From assembly GCF_001571265.1 (NCBI RefSeq), contig NZ_BCTL01000035.1, forward strand, positions 1-64,000: a stretch of 64,000 bases of DNA, in the 5' to 3' direction. Source of the DNA: Cedecea neteri NBRC 105707 = ATCC 33855 (GTDB lineage Bacteria; Pseudomonadota; Gammaproteobacteria; Enterobacterales; Enterobacteriaceae). This document shows positions 15,650 through 25,486 of the stretch, in pieces. A program made the translations under genes and the position numbers. Each line of letters starts with the position of its first letter. Position 1 is the first letter of the stretch. Under the pieces are notes generated by a model. That model did not search any database, was not told where the DNA came from, and saw nothing but the letters and a program-made list of their open reading frames with translations.

Positions 15650-17116
15650 TCAGGAGCCCATGCGGTAGTTCGGAGACTCTTTAGTGATGGTCACGTCGTG
15701 GACGTGGCTTTCCTGGATACCGGCACCGCTGATGCGTACGAATTCCGCTTTGGTACGCAGCGCGTCGATAGTACCACAGCCGGTCAGGCCCATACAGGAA
15801 CGCAGGCCGCCCATCTGCTGGTGCACGATCTCTTTCAGACGGCCTTTATACGCTACGCGACCTTCGATACCTTCCGGCACCAGTTTGTCTGCTGCGTTAT
15901 CGGTCTGGAAGTAACGGTCAGAAGAGCCTTTGGACATCGCGCCCAGAGAACCCATGCCGCGGTAGGATTTGAAAGCACGGCCCTGGTACAGTTCGATTTC
16001 GCCCGGAGACTCTTCGGTACCTGCCAGCATGCCGCCAACCATCACAGCAGCTGCGCCAGCGGCGATAGCTTTAGCGATGTCGCCGGAGAAGCGGATCCCG
16101 CCGTCGGCGATGACCGGAATACCGGTGCCTTCCAGCGCTTCAACCGCGTCAGCTACGGCGGTTATCTGCGGTACACCTACGCCGGTAACGATACGCGTAG
16201 TACAGATGGAACCAGGACCGATCCCGACCTTAACCGCGCTGCAGCCAGCTTCGGCCAGGGCGCGAGCGCCAGCGGCGGTTGCTACGTTACCGCCGATGAT
16301 TTGCAGGTCAGGATATTTAGCACGGGTTTCGCGAATACGTTGCAGAACGCCTTCGGAGTGGCCGTGAGAGGAGTCAATCAGCAGAATATCAACGCCAGCG
16401 GCGACCAGCGCGTCAACACGCTCTTCGTTGCCTGCGCCTGCGCCAACCGCAGCCCCAACACGCAGACGCCCCTGCTCGTCTTTACAGGCGTTAGGTTTAC
16501 GCTCTGCTTTCTGGAAGTCTTTGACGGTGATCATGCCGCGCAGGTGGAAGCCCGCGTCCACAACCAGCGCCTTTTCAACGCGTTTTTCGTGCATTTTAGA
16601 CAGCACGACGTCGCGCGCTTCGCCTTCTTTCACGGTAACCAGACGCTCTTTCGGGGTCATGTACACGCTAACAGGCTGGGTCAGGTCGGTCACGAAGCGC
16701 ACGTCACGGCCGGTGATGATGCCAACCAGTTCGTTTTCTTCAGTCACTACCGGGTAACCGGCAAAGCCGTTACGCTCGGTTAATTCTTTCACTTCACGCA
16801 GGGTGGTCGTTGGCAGCACGGTTTGCGGGTCAGTGACGACGCCACTTTCGTGTTTCTTAACGCGCTTTACTTCTTCTGCCTGGCGTTCAATCGACATATT
16901 TTTGTGGATGAAACCAAGACCGCCTTCCTGCGCCAGGGCGATAGCCAGACGCGCTTCCGTCACGGTATCCATCGCTGCGGACAGCATAGGGATATTCAGA
17001 CGAATAGTTTTGGTCAGTTGGGTGCCGAGATCGGCCGTGTTCGGCAGAACAGTAGAGTGAGCTGGAACGAGGAGAACGTCGTCAAACGTCAGTGCTTCTT
17101 TAGCGATACGTAGCAT
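15650..17116 (-). CDS. guaB: IMP dehydrogenase
   Basis: GuaB oxidises IMP to XMP with NAD+, the committed step to guanine nucleotides. The 488 residues match E. coli GuaB. A TIM-barrel is interrupted by a CBS pair (about residues 93-205, starting near [15 protein letters not shown]), the regulatory Bateman domain. The active-site loop [13 protein letters not shown] carries the catalytic Cys, and the flap [15 protein letters not shown] is intact. It is the first gene of guaBA; the promoter upstream has a PurR-like site and a G+C-rich discriminator. Confidence 0.98.
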   Translation of the reverse strand: MLRIAKEALTFDDVLLVPAHSTVLPNTADLGTQLTKTIRLNIPMLSAAMDTVTEARLAIALAQEGGLGFIHKNMSIERQAEEVKRVKKHESGVVTDPQTVLPTTTLREVKELTERNGFAGYPVVTEENELVGIITGRDVRFVTDLTQPVSVYMTPKERLVTVKEGEARDVVLSKMHEKRVEKALVVDAGFHLRGMITVKDFQKAERKPNACKDEQGRLRVGAAVGAGAGNEERVDALVAAGVDILLIDSSHGHSEGVLQRIRETRAKYPDLQIIGGNVATAAGARALAEAGCSAVKVGIGPGSICTTRIVTGVGVPQITAVADAVEALEGTGIPVIADGGIRFSGDIAKAIAAGAAAVMVGGMLAGTEESPGEIELYQGRAFKSYRGMGSLGAMSKGSSDRYFQTDNAADKLVPEGIEGRVAYKGRLKEIVHQQMGGLRSCMGLTGCGTIDALRTKAEFVRISGAGIQESHVHDVTITKESPNYRMGS

Positions 17117-17164
17117 GGCAATATCTCAACCTGGGGGTGAATGAGAACAGATAAAATATTGCCG

Positions 17165-17197
17165 CGGCATTATACAGAGCGTAAGCGATTGCATCCA
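17165..17197 (-). promoter_or_regulatory. guaBA promoter with PurR-like operator
   Basis: On the minus strand a perfect -10 box TATAAT (17174-17169) is followed by the G+C-rich discriminator GCCGCGGC, the signature of stringently controlled promoters. Seventeen bases upstream is a weak -35 (TGGATG, 17197-17192). A 16-bp PurR-like dyad (ATGCAATCGCTTACGC, 17194-17179) occupies the spacer, so bound repressor would block RNA polymerase. Purine repression and ppGpp control of guaBA are established in E. coli; the site assignments here are mine. Confidence 0.7.
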
Positions 17198-17286
17198 CAC
17201 TTTTTTCGCAAAACTCCTTGCTAATAGCGCACCGGGCTGTAGTATCGACCTATTAACCTGCTGATTTAGAATTTGATCCAGCTCAC

Positions 17287-18672
17287 ATGTCGACACTGAA
17301 TTCCCCTTCAATTTTTACCGTTTCTCGCCTGAATCAGACGGTGCGTTTGCTGCTGGAGCAGGAAATGGGGCAGGTCTGGATCAGCGGTGAAATCTCTAAC
17401 TTCAGCCAGCCCTCTTCGGGCCACTGGTACTTCACGCTAAAAGACGATACCGCCCAGGTTCGCTGCGCGATGTTCCGTAACAGCAATCGCCGCGTGACCT
17501 TCCGCCCGCAGCACGGGCAGCAGGTGTTAGTGCGCGCTAACATCACCCTTTACGAACCACGCGGCGACTATCAGATTATTGTCGAAAGCATGCAACCCGC
17601 CGGTGAAGGGCTGTTGCAGCAGCAGTACGAGCAGCTCAAGCAGAAGCTGAGCGCTGAAGGGCTTTTCGACCAGTTGCACAAGCAGGCCATGCCCGCTCCG
17701 GCTCGCCAGGTCGGCGTCATTACCTCTAAAACCGGCGCAGCCCTGCACGACGTTCTGCACGTATTACAGCGTCGCGATCCGTCCCTGCCGGTCATTATTT
17801 ATCCGACTGCCGTTCAGGGCGCAGACGCCCCGCTGCAAATCGTTCGCGCCATCGAGCTTGCCAACCTGCGCAACGAGTGTGACGTGCTAGTTGTCGGGCG
17901 CGGCGGCGGCTCGCTGGAAGATTTGTGGAGCTTTAACGATGAGCGAGTTGCACGGGCAATTTTCGCAAGTAAGATCCCGGTCGTTAGCGCCGTAGGGCAT
18001 GAAACTGACGTCACGATCGCCGATTTTGTTGCAGATTTACGTGCGCCAACCCCTTCCGCCGCGGCGGAAATCGTCAGCCGCAATCAGCTCGAATTACTGC
18101 GCCAAATCCAGTCCCAGCAGCAGCGTATGGAAATGGCGATGGACTATTACCTCGCCCAGCGCTCGCGGCGGTTTACCCAGCTGCACCATCGCCTGCAACA
18201 GCAGCATCCTCAGCTACGTTTAGCCCGCCAGCAAACCACGCTTGATCGCCTGCGCCAGCGGCTGAATGTGGCAATAGACGGGAAAGTTCGCCGTGCCGGT
18301 CAGCAGCAGCAGCGCCTGGCTCAGCGCCTTAATCAACAGCAGCCTCAGCCCCGCATTCACCGCGCCCAGTCTCGCTTACAGCAGCTGGAATACCGCCTGT
18401 CGCAGTTAGTAAGCGCTCAGCTCAGCCAGACGAAACAACGTTTTGGCACCGCGCTGGCTCAGCTGGAAGCCGTCAGCCCGCTTGCGACGCTCGCGCGTGG
18501 CTACAGCGTGACAACAGCCGAAGACGGCAAAGTGCTGAAGAAAACCAAACAGGTGAAGTCCGGGGATACGCTGACTACGCGCCTGGATGACGGCTGGGTT
18601 GAGAGTCAGGTGACGGGCATTAAAGCGGTGAAAGCGCCGCGTAAGCGTAAGCCAGCGGCGAAAGACGAATAA
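17287..18672 (+). CDS. xseA: Exodeoxyribonuclease VII large subunit
   Basis: XseA is the catalytic subunit of exonuclease VII, which degrades single-stranded DNA from both ends into oligonucleotides and works with XseB, encoded elsewhere. The 461-residue protein has the N-terminal OB-fold ([25 protein letters not shown]), the catalytic domain with [24 protein letters not shown] and [20 protein letters not shown], then [30 protein letters not shown] long Gln/Arg-rich coiled coil follows, which carries XseB subunits. It is divergent from guaB, as in E. coli. Confidence 0.97.
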   Translation: MSTLNSPSIFTVSRLNQTVRLLLEQEMGQVWISGEISNFSQPSSGHWYFTLKDDTAQVRCAMFRNSNRRVTFRPQHGQQVLVRANITLYEPRGDYQIIVESMQPAGEGLLQQQYEQLKQKLSAEGLFDQLHKQAMPAPARQVGVITSKTGAALHDVLHVLQRRDPSLPVIIYPTAVQGADAPLQIVRAIELANLRNECDVLVVGRGGGSLEDLWSFNDERVARAIFASKIPVVSAVGHETDVTIADFVADLRAPTPSAAAEIVSRNQLELLRQIQSQQQRMEMAMDYYLAQRSRRFTQLHHRLQQQHPQLRLARQQTTLDRLRQRLNVAIDGKVRRAGQQQQRLAQRLNQQQPQPRIHRAQSRLQQLEYRLSQLVSAQLSQTKQRFGTALAQLEAVSPLATLARGYSVTTAEDGKVLKKTKQVKSGDTLTTRLDDGWVESQVTGIKAVKAPRKRKPAAKDE

Positions 18673-18677
18673 ACCGT

Positions 18678-18899
18678 TCAGAGCGCAGTGGGAATAAATT
18701 CCACGCGCTTTTTAGAAATCAGCCCGTGGCCGTTCTGGCAGAAATAATCCACCGCCCCACACGCCTTCAGTACCTGCAACGGTTTATGGCAGTCCGGGCA
18801 AAGTGCTTCCAGGCAGAAGTCTTTACCGCAGGCATCACAGCGCGCGCCGCCGTCCGTTTGTTTCAGTTCGTTTTTACATTCGGGGCAATTAAGCATCAT
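18678..18899 (-). CDS. yfgJ: Zinc-ribbon protein YfgJ
   Basis: This 73-residue protein is built from zinc ribbons: CPECK near the start, CDACG, CPDCH and a final CQNGHGL. It matches E. coli YfgJ in size and in position next to xseA. The function is unknown; such ribbons bind one or two zinc ions and often contact nucleic acids or proteins. The ATG at 18899 follows GGGAGG at normal spacing. The 3' end faces xseA with a gap of only 5 bp, so the two genes converge. Confidence 0.88.
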   Translation of the reverse strand: MMLNCPECKNELKQTDGGARCDACGKDFCLEALCPDCHKPLQVLKACGAVDYFCQNGHGLISKKRVEFIPTAL

Positions 18900-19103
18900 C
18901 CTTCCCTCCCACTAAGTCATTAATGGCCCCATTATATACCCATAACGTTAAGATGGATTCACTTCGCTATTGTGCAAAAGGCTGGCAAGTTTAGCGCATT
19001 AATGCACCGTTTTTGCCCAATCTATTCCCTCGCTGATTAGCGCTTGTATCCAGACTGGTATCCCAGACGGCGCCACGGCTGAACCTTCAATTTTTTGAAG
19101 TCA

Positions 19104-19120
19104 TTGGCATGATAATTGAA
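19104..19120 (+). promoter_or_regulatory. Candidate sigma-54 promoter of the amidase operon
   Basis: TTGGCATG-N4-TTGAA closely follows the -24/-12 consensus (YTGGCACG-N4-TTGCA) with correct spacing; the GG of the -24 element is intact, while the -12 GC reads GA. It would start transcription near 19132, about 25 bp before the amidase ATG. A TGCACC half-site like those bound by NtrC lies at 19003-19008, about 125 bp upstream. I found no convincing sigma-70 promoter in the same interval. Confidence 0.4.
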
Positions 19121-19156
19121 TCACTCCCTTTACGTGGTCAATCGGGGAGGATTTTC

Positions 19157-20605
19157 ATGTTTGATGAGCTGTTAGATAAAGATGCCACTGCGCTTGCCGC
19201 ACTGATTCGCTGTGGCGAGGTTTCAGCCCGTGAAGTTACTCAGGCAGCCATTGACCGCCAGCAGGCTCGTGAGCCCTTGATTCAGGCGTTTTGTACCCCA
19301 ACGCCGGAACTCGCGCTGGCTCAGGCGAAAGCCGTCGATACGAGGCGTGCTAGCGGGAAACCATTAGGTGCTCTGGCGGGCGTTCCCCTGGCGGTGAAAG
19401 ACCTGATTTGTACCGCCGGGGTGAAAACCACCTCAGGCTCTGCCGCCTACCAGGACTTTGTGCCGGAAGAGGACGATATCGCCGTGGAGCGCCTGCTGGC
19501 TGCGGATGCCATCCTGCTGGGTAAAACCACCGCCCCCGAATTTGGCTACAGCGGCGTGGGGCACAATCCTCTGTATCCTTCCCCGCGCAACCCCTGGGAT
19601 CTGAGCAAAACGCCCGGCGGCTCCAGCGCGGGTTCAGGTGCAGCGCTCGCTGCCCGGATGTGCCCGATTGCGCTAGGCAGTGACGGCGGTGGCTCTGTGC
19701 GCATTCCGGCCGCCCACTGCGGCGTCTATGGCCTGAAAGCTTCTATGGGGCGTGTGCCACTTTGGCCCGGCTGCCGCGACGAACGTTATCCGGGCGTTTC
19801 CAGCTGGGAGTCTTTGGAACACATTGGGCCGATGACCCGCACCGTGCGGGATGCTGCGTTGATGATGTCGCTGCTGGCTGGCCCGGATATGCGCGACCGC
19901 CACTCTATTCCCAGTTCTGACGTTGACTGGCTGGCCTCGTTAGATAAACCCTTGAGCGGCCTGCGAATCGCCTTTAGCGCCGATTTTGGTTACGTCGCCG
20001 TGGACAGCGAAGTTCGCCGGGTAACGACGGAAGCGGCGTACCGTTTCGCGCGTGAGCTGGGCGCTGAACTGGAAGAAGTTAACCCCGGTATCGCCGATGA
20101 AGTCTCAACGTTTGCCGCTCTGGTTGCCTTTGAAAGCGATCTGACCGGCATGCGAAAAATGCAGGCCGAATTGGGGCCGCGAATGTCGCCGCACCTGAGC
20201 GCCATGTTGCAGCACGAGTGGCGGGCCGAAACATTCACCGACGCGAATACCCAGCGTAAAAAAATCTGCAATCAGCTTTGGCGTTTTATGCAGCGCTATG
20301 ACCTGCTGCTTTCCCCAACGCTCGCCGTGCCGCCGTTTCCGCTCCACATGCAGGGCCCGGAGATCATCGACGGGCGCATGGTGAGAAGCGACCACTGGCT
20401 GTCGTTCTGCTTCCCGTTCAACTTTACCGGCCAGCCGGCTGCTTCGGTGCCCGCTGGCTTTACCGCTGACGGCCTGCCCGTCGGACTGCAAATCGTAGGT
20501 CGTCACCTGGACGATGGCCTGGTGCTCGCGGCAAGCGCGGCTTTCGAGCGCATTCAACCATGGAATCACATCTATCCTGCTTCACTCGGAGTTGTCCATG
20601 AATAA
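19157..20605 (+). CDS. Amidase-signature-family amidohydrolase
   Basis: This 482-residue enzyme has the Ser-cisSer-Lys triad of the amidase signature family: Lys81 in GVPLAVKDLI, the GGSSAGSG loop (Ser157) and the nucleophile Ser180 in GSDGGGSVRIPA. The family includes GatA, allophanate hydrolase, and the biuret- and cyanurate-pathway enzyme AtzE. ATG 19157 follows GGGGAGG by six bases. The frame upstream of it lacks such a signal. It leads a three-gene operon with an NCS1 permease and a biuret-hydrolase-like enzyme, suggesting hydrolysis of a ureide or amide taken up for nitrogen. It lacks the C-terminal domain of full allophanate hydrolases, so the exact substrate is open. Confidence 0.88.
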   Translation: MFDELLDKDATALAALIRCGEVSAREVTQAAIDRQQAREPLIQAFCTPTPELALAQAKAVDTRRASGKPLGALAGVPLAVKDLICTAGVKTTSGSAAYQDFVPEEDDIAVERLLAADAILLGKTTAPEFGYSGVGHNPLYPSPRNPWDLSKTPGGSSAGSGAALAARMCPIALGSDGGGSVRIPAAHCGVYGLKASMGRVPLWPGCRDERYPGVSSWESLEHIGPMTRTVRDAALMMSLLAGPDMRDRHSIPSSDVDWLASLDKPLSGLRIAFSADFGYVAVDSEVRRVTTEAAYRFARELGAELEEVNPGIADEVSTFAALVAFESDLTGMRKMQAELGPRMSPHLSAMLQHEWRAETFTDANTQRKKICNQLWRFMQRYDLLLSPTLAVPPFPLHMQGPEIIDGRMVRSDHWLSFCFPFNFTGQPAASVPAGFTADGLPVGLQIVGRHLDDGLVLAASAAFERIQPWNHIYPASLGVVHE

Positions 20606-21908
20606 GAAATCGTCCCCTGCCCTGGAGCAGGAATTTGAGCACGAGCCCGTGCCGCTTAGCCATCGCCACTCTACGGGCTCCGTCTCTGCGGTGTGGTTTG
20701 GTTTCCCTATGATCCTTACCAATGCGCTGTTTGGCGGCATCATCACCTGGTCTCTCGGCTTCTGGCCGGCCATTATTGCCATTCTTCTGGGCAACCTGGT
20801 GCTGTTTGCCTACGTGGGTTCCCTCAGCTGGTTTGCCGGGCAGACGGGCATGAACTTCGCCTTACAGGCAAAACGAACCTTCGGCACCAAAGGCTACATT
20901 TTGGTTTCTGGTTTTCTTTCCACGGTGGTGATTGGCTGGTACGCCTTCCAGACCGGCCTTACCGGCACGGTGATTAATCAGACCTTCGGCTGGAACGCGC
21001 TGGCGGTGACGGCGTTCGCCATCGTGCTCTATACCGGCGTCACGTTCCTGGGCGTTCGCGCGCTGTCGATTCTGGGCATGGTTGCGGCCCCGCTGTTTGT
21101 GGTGCTTGGCCTGGTGGCGCTGTGGCTGATTAGCCAGCAGCATGATTTCAGCGCTGTCGTTCAGTGGCACGGCAGCCCCGCCGCTGTGGGCACCATGAGT
21201 ATGGGTACTGCCGTTACCATGGTGGTGGCGGGCTTTGCTGATTCAGGCACCATGACCGCCGACTTCACTCGTTGGTCAAAAAACGGTAAATCCGCCGTGA
21301 TTGCCGCTTTCTCGGCATTCCCCGTTGCCAACGTCATTTCTTATCTTTTTGGCGTGGTTATCGTGGCGGTGGGCGCGGCCGTCGACCCGGCGACCAACGG
21401 CGGGAACTTCCTGCCGATCCTGATGGGACACGGCGCTCTGCTGTCTGCCATCGCCTGTCTGTTCGTTTTTATCAACCTCGGCTCCGTCTGTACGCACTGC
21501 CTCTACAACGGGGCCGTGGGCTACAGCCATCTGTTCCACAGCAAAATGCGGCTCTGGACGCTTATTCTGGGCGTTGCGGGCGGCGCGCTGGCGTTAGCGG
21601 GCGTGTGGTCTTACTTCCTTGAATGGCTGAGTTTGCTCGGCATTGTCGTGCCGCCGTTTGGCGCCGTGATGATCGTCGATTTGATTTTTATGGCCAAAAT
21701 TAGCGAAAACCGTAAGACAAGCCGCATGCGTGGCAGCGCCTTTGCGGCCTGGGCTATCGGCAGCCTTTGCGCAGTGGTCGCTCACCTGCTGTTCCCGCAG
21801 TTTGGCGAAGCGGTCATTGGCCTGGTCACCGCCGCAATCAGCTACACCCTGATAATGAAAATCAAACATGAAGCCCCGGCGAGCATCATGGAGGGAAAAA
21901 ATGCCTGA
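20598..21908 (+). CDS. NCS1-family nucleobase/allantoin-type permease (CodB-like)
   Basis: This 436-residue inner-membrane transporter has about twelve hydrophobic segments and belongs to the nucleobase:cation symporter-1 family, close to cytosine permease CodB. Landmarks are [23 protein letters not shown] near the N-terminus, [17 protein letters not shown] in the middle and [17 protein letters not shown] in the C-terminal half. The start overlaps the amidase stop by 8 bp, indicating translational coupling. NCS1 proteins carry cytosine, uracil, allantoin, hydantoins and similar ring compounds; given the flanking amide hydrolases, a ureide or small nitrogen compound is likely here. Confidence 0.88.
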   Translation: MNKKSSPALEQEFEHEPVPLSHRHSTGSVSAVWFGFPMILTNALFGGIITWSLGFWPAIIAILLGNLVLFAYVGSLSWFAGQTGMNFALQAKRTFGTKGYILVSGFLSTVVIGWYAFQTGLTGTVINQTFGWNALAVTAFAIVLYTGVTFLGVRALSILGMVAAPLFVVLGLVALWLISQQHDFSAVVQWHGSPAAVGTMSMGTAVTMVVAGFADSGTMTADFTRWSKNGKSAVIAAFSAFPVANVISYLFGVVIVAVGAAVDPATNGGNFLPILMGHGALLSAIACLFVFINLGSVCTHCLYNGAVGYSHLFHSKMRLWTLILGVAGGALALAGVWSYFLEWLSLLGIVVPPFGAVMIVDLIFMAKISENRKTSRMRGSAFAAWAIGSLCAVVAHLLFPQFGEAVIGLVTAAISYTLIMKIKHEAPASIMEGKNA

Positions 21909-22608
21909 TTACACCGTTAACTCAACACCATACGCCTGGCCCTTTGACGGCCACTACGGCGCCCACGACACCGCGCTGATCGTCATCGATATGCAGACCG
22001 ATTTTTGCGGCAAAGGGGGTTACGTCGACAGTATGGGCTATGACATTGCGCTCACGCGGGCGCCGATAAAGCCGCTCCAGCAGGTACTGGCACGCCTGCG
22101 AGAGCTGGGCTTTCCGATTATTCATACCCGCGAGGGACATCGCCCTGATTTAAGCGATTTGCCGGCGAATAAGCGCTGGCGTTCAAAACGTATGAACGCA
22201 GAAATCGGCGCGGCGGGCCCGTGTGGCCGCATTCTGGTGCGCGGGGAGCCTGGCTGGGAAATCATTCCGGAACTGGCCCCGCTTGAAGGGGAAGTGATTA
22301 TTGATAAGCCTGGCAAAGGGTCGTTTTACGCCACCGATCTGGAGCTTATTCTGCGCAGCCGGGGGATCCGCAACCTAATTCTGAGCGGCATTACGACGGA
22401 TGTTTGCGTGCACACCACGCTGCGTGAAGCCAATGACAGAGGCTTTGAATGCCTGGTACTGACCGATTGCTGCGCGGCCACGGAACGGAAACACCACGAA
22501 GCGGCGTTAAGCATGATTCATATGCAGGGCGGGATTTTTGGCGCAGTGGCGAGTTCAGAGACTTTACTGGAGGGGCTTGCCAGCAAAACATCCGCGCTGG
22601 CAGTTTAA
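21901..22608 (+). CDS. Isochorismatase-family cysteine hydrolase, biuret hydrolase-like
   Basis: This 235-residue enzyme has the Asp-Lys-Cys triad of cysteine hydrolases: Asp30 in [11 protein letters not shown], Lys136 in [10 protein letters not shown] and Cys169 in [11 protein letters not shown]. The stretches [32 protein letters not shown] segment, [12 protein letters not shown] and [15 protein letters not shown] closely match what I recall of biuret hydrolase (BiuH) of Rhizobium, which turns biuret into allophanate and ammonia; the triad positions differ by a constant offset. Ureidoacrylate and nicotinamidase relatives are less similar. It overlaps the permease gene by 8 bp and ends the operon. 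Confidence 0.82.
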   Translation: MPDYTVNSTPYAWPFDGHYGAHDTALIVIDMQTDFCGKGGYVDSMGYDIALTRAPIKPLQQVLARLRELGFPIIHTREGHRPDLSDLPANKRWRSKRMNAEIGAAGPCGRILVRGEPGWEIIPELAPLEGEVIIDKPGKGSFYATDLELILRSRGIRNLILSGITTDVCVHTTLREANDRGFECLVLTDCCAATERKHHEAALSMIHMQGGIFGAVASSETLLEGLASKTSALAV

Positions 22609-22623
22609 CCTTTAAACCAATGC

Positions 22624-22644
22624 GCTCCCCTTCTGGTGGGGAGC
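22624..22644. terminator. Hairpin between convergent biuH-like gene and der
   Basis: Arms GCTCCCC (22624-22630) and GGGGAGC (22638-22644) with a 7-nt loop lie between the 3' ends of two convergent genes. The stem is strong but neither side has a clear U-run, so bidirectional termination is likely inefficient or rho-assisted. Confidence 0.5.
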
Positions 22645-22665
22645 TCATCGGCTATCAATCAGGGC

Positions 22666-24171
22666 TTACTTGCCCTTTTTGATATGTTTAATCAGACGCT
22701 TACGCTTACGCATCTGGTTTGGCGTCAGGGTATTGCGTTTCCCGGCGAACGGGTTCTCGCCTTCTTTGAACTGAATACGGATTGGCGTACCCATGACGTC
22801 CAGCGATTTGCGGAAGTAGTTCATCAGATAGCGCTTGTAGGAGTCCGGCAGGTCTTTCACCTGGTTGCCGTGAATCACCACAATTGGCGGGTTATAGCCA
22901 CCGGCGTGAGCATATTTGAGCTTAACGCGACGACCGCGAACCAGCGGCGGCTGATGGTCTTCTGCCGCCATGTTCATGATGCGGGTCAGCAGCGCGGTGC
23001 TTACGCGACGCGTGGAGCTGTCGTAGGCTTCACGCACGGACTCGAACAGGTTACCTACGCCGCTGCCGTGCAGGGCGGAGATGAAGTGCACGCGGGCGAA
23101 GTCGATAAAGCCCAGACGGTAGTCCAGCGTCTCTTTCACCTGCTCGCGAACTTCATTGCTCAGGCCATCCCACTTGTTGACCACGATAACCAGTGAGCGC
23201 CCACTATTCAGGATGAAGCCCAGCAGCGAGAGATCCTGATCGGAAATGCCTTCACGGGCATCAATAACCAGCAGCACCACGTTCGCGTCTTCAATCGCCT
23301 GCAGGGTTTTGATTACCGAGAATTTTTCTACCGTATCGGTAATTTTCCCGCGCTTACGTACGCCCGCGGTATCAATCAGCACGAATTCACGCTCATCGCG
23401 CTCCATCGGGATGTAGATACTGTCGCGAGTGGTGCCCGGCATGTCGTAAACGACCACGCGTTCTTCGCCGAGAATGCGGTTAGTTAGCGTGGACTTACCT
23501 ACGTTAGGGCGACCGACGATAGCGAGCTTAATCGGCAGATCCTGGGGATTGAAGGCTTCTTCTTCCTCTTCTTCCTCGAACTCTTCGTCGTCGGAAACAA
23601 TGCCGTTTTTAGCGTTAAACGCGGCCCAGTAGGCTTCGTCTTCGTCGATTTCTTCCGGCTGTTCACGTGGGTCGATATCGTCCATCCACGGCACCAGAAC
23701 GTGTTCCAGCAGGCTGGTCACGCCGCGGCCATGAGAAGCAGCAATTGGGTGAATTTCACCGAGGCCCAGGGAATAGAAGTCGATAACCGCCTGGTCAGGG
23801 TCAAGACCATCGGTCTTGTTCGCCACCAGGAAAGTCGGCTTCTGACGAGAACGCAGGTGCTTAGCGATGGCTTCATCGGCAGGCATCAGGCCCGCGCGTG
23901 CATCCACCATGAACAGCACAACATCCGCCTCTTCAATCGCCAGTAGCGACTGCTCGGCCATACGCGTTTCCACACCGTCTTCGGTGCCGTCGATACCGCC
24001 GGTATCAATGCAGATAAACTCGCGGCCTTCGACTTCCGCACGACCGTACTTGCGATCGCGAGTCAGCCCCGGAAAATCCGCAACCAGCGCATCGCGGGTA
24101 CGCGTTAAACGGTTAAACAGGGTCGATTTACCGACGTTAGGGCGCCCAACAAGCGCGACCACAGGTACCAT
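22666..24171 (-). CDS. der: Ribosome-assembly GTPase Der (EngA)
   Basis: Der is an essential double GTPase needed for maturation of the 50S ribosomal subunit. Both G domains are present: the first with GRPNVGKST at residues 8-16, DTGG and NKTD; the second with an identical [13 protein letters not shown] and NKWD. A very acidic linker ([11 protein letters not shown]) separates them and a KH-like domain ends in a basic tail ([14 protein letters not shown]). I start at [12 protein letters not shown] (24171), the conserved Der N-terminus. At 501 residues it is slightly longer than the E. coli protein (490), mostly in the linker. It is downstream of bamB, as in E. coli. Confidence 0.97.
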   Translation of the reverse strand: MVPVVALVGRPNVGKSTLFNRLTRTRDALVADFPGLTRDRKYGRAEVEGREFICIDTGGIDGTEDGVETRMAEQSLLAIEEADVVLFMVDARAGLMPADEAIAKHLRSRQKPTFLVANKTDGLDPDQAVIDFYSLGLGEIHPIAASHGRGVTSLLEHVLVPWMDDIDPREQPEEIDEDEAYWAAFNAKNGIVSDDEEFEEEEEEEAFNPQDLPIKLAIVGRPNVGKSTLTNRILGEERVVVYDMPGTTRDSIYIPMERDEREFVLIDTAGVRKRGKITDTVEKFSVIKTLQAIEDANVVLLVIDAREGISDQDLSLLGFILNSGRSLVIVVNKWDGLSNEVREQVKETLDYRLGFIDFARVHFISALHGSGVGNLFESVREAYDSSTRRVSTALLTRIMNMAAEDHQPPLVRGRRVKLKYAHAGGYNPPIVVIHGNQVKDLPDSYKRYLMNYFRKSLDVMGTPIRIQFKEGENPFAGKRNTLTPNQMRKRKRLIKHIKKGK

Positions 24172-24241
24172 TATAAAAGCCTCATTACTCAAAATTTATT
24201 AATAAAACAGCGTCAATTTTCGGCTGTTTTTAAAAAGCCAA

Positions 24242-24270
24242 AACGGCTCCCGAACTAAGGGAACCGTTTC
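24242..24270 (-). terminator. Hairpin between bamB and der
   Basis: Arms built on AAACGG (24242-24247) and CCGTTT (24265-24270), extended inward by CCC/GGG pairing, form a hairpin that is followed on the minus strand by TTGGCTTTTT. It likely terminates or attenuates the transcript after bamB, before der. Confidence 0.5.
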
Positions 24271-24294
24271 AAACGTGACGATTATCCGACAAGT

Positions 24295-25476
24295 TTAGCG
24301 TTTGATGGCGTACAGCGTGCCGTCTTTTGCCTGGATAAGCAGTTTGTCGCTGGCAACCACTGGCGTCGTCTGGAAGCCGGAGCTGTCCACTTTCTGCTGG
24401 GCAACAAAGCGCCCATCATCGTTGTTGATCCAGTGCATGTAGCCTTCGCTGTCACCAACGACCAGGTAGCCATTGTACAGCACTGGCGCGGTCAGGTTGC
24501 GGTGCAGCAGATCGCTTTGCGTCCACAGCGTTACGCCGCCGTCTACGTTCAGCGCCACAACGCGGTCATTCTGATCCACCAGGTAAATGCGGTTCCCGTC
24601 CACGATGAAGTCGTTAACCGAGCCCATCTCACGTTTCCACATGATCTGGCCTGAACGCAGATCCAGCGCCGTCAGGTTGCCGTTGTAAGCCAGCGCGTAA
24701 ACCACGCCGTTAACGATAACCGGCGTTGTATCAACGTCGCTCAGGCGGTCGATTTCTGTCGCGCCAGTCGCCTGGGAGATACGCTGCTGCCAGATAAGCT
24801 GGCCCTGCTGCATCAACACTGCGCTTACGCGGCCGTTATCCCCGCCGACGATAGCTGCGCCAAAGGCGGTTGCCGGAGCCGATTCACCGCGCAGGGACAG
24901 CGCTGGCATATCGAGGTTAACGCTCCATTTTACCGCGCCGTCGGCTTCGTTCAGCGCCTGCAGCATACCGTTGCTGGTATGAATCAGCACAACGCCGTCG
25001 CTAACGACCGGGCGAGATAGCGCTTCGCCAGCCACTTTTGCCTGCCAGGCGATGCTGCCGTCGGAGGTGTTCAGTGCGAAGACTTTCGCTTTTTCGGTAC
25101 CGACATACACGTGGCCGCCGTCAACGGTCAGGCCGCCAGACAGCAGAGCCGGGATATTACTGGAGAAGAAGCCGGTTTTCTCTGACAGATCGACCTTCCA
25201 CTCTTCTTTGCCATCGTCCGCATTCAACGCTTTAACGGTACCGCGACGGTCAGCAGCATAAATGGTGCTGCCCTGCCAGGCCGGATGCAGGTTAGAGTAG
25301 AAATCACCGATTCCATCACCCACGGACGTGCTCCACGCTTTTTCCGGAGTGAACTGGTTTTCCACCGTTGGCAGCGGAGACATTTTAACCACATCTTCTT
25401 CGCCGCTGAACAGGGAGCAGCCGCTGAGCAGCGTCAAAGAGAGCAGCCCAGGCACAAATAGTTTACGCAATTGCAT
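24295..25476 (-). CDS. bamB: Outer-membrane protein assembly lipoprotein BamB
   Basis: BamB is the beta-propeller lipoprotein of the BAM complex, which folds beta-barrel proteins into the outer membrane; it contacts BamA through its loops. The 393 residues include a signal peptide with the lipobox LSGC (Cys20 becomes lipidated) and repeated PQQ/YWTD-like blade motifs such as ALNADDGKEEWKVDL, ALNTSDGSIAWQAKV and ALDLRSGQIMWKREM, as expected for eight blades. It sits between yfgM and der, the standard order. Confidence 0.97.
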   Translation of the reverse strand: MQLRKLFVPGLLSLTLLSGCSLFSGEEDVVKMSPLPTVENQFTPEKAWSTSVGDGIGDFYSNLHPAWQGSTIYAADRRGTVKALNADDGKEEWKVDLSEKTGFFSSNIPALLSGGLTVDGGHVYVGTEKAKVFALNTSDGSIAWQAKVAGEALSRPVVSDGVVLIHTSNGMLQALNEADGAVKWSVNLDMPALSLRGESAPATAFGAAIVGGDNGRVSAVLMQQGQLIWQQRISQATGATEIDRLSDVDTTPVIVNGVVYALAYNGNLTALDLRSGQIMWKREMGSVNDFIVDGNRIYLVDQNDRVVALNVDGGVTLWTQSDLLHRNLTAPVLYNGYLVVGDSEGYMHWINNDDGRFVAQQKVDSSGFQTTPVVASDKLLIQAKDGTLYAIKR

Positions 25477-25486
25477 CGGGTCCCTC

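Noticed and set aside
15632..16783. A 383-codon open frame opposite guaB
   Set aside because: Same reason: antisense shadow of a conserved gene, with no ribosome-binding site or known domain.
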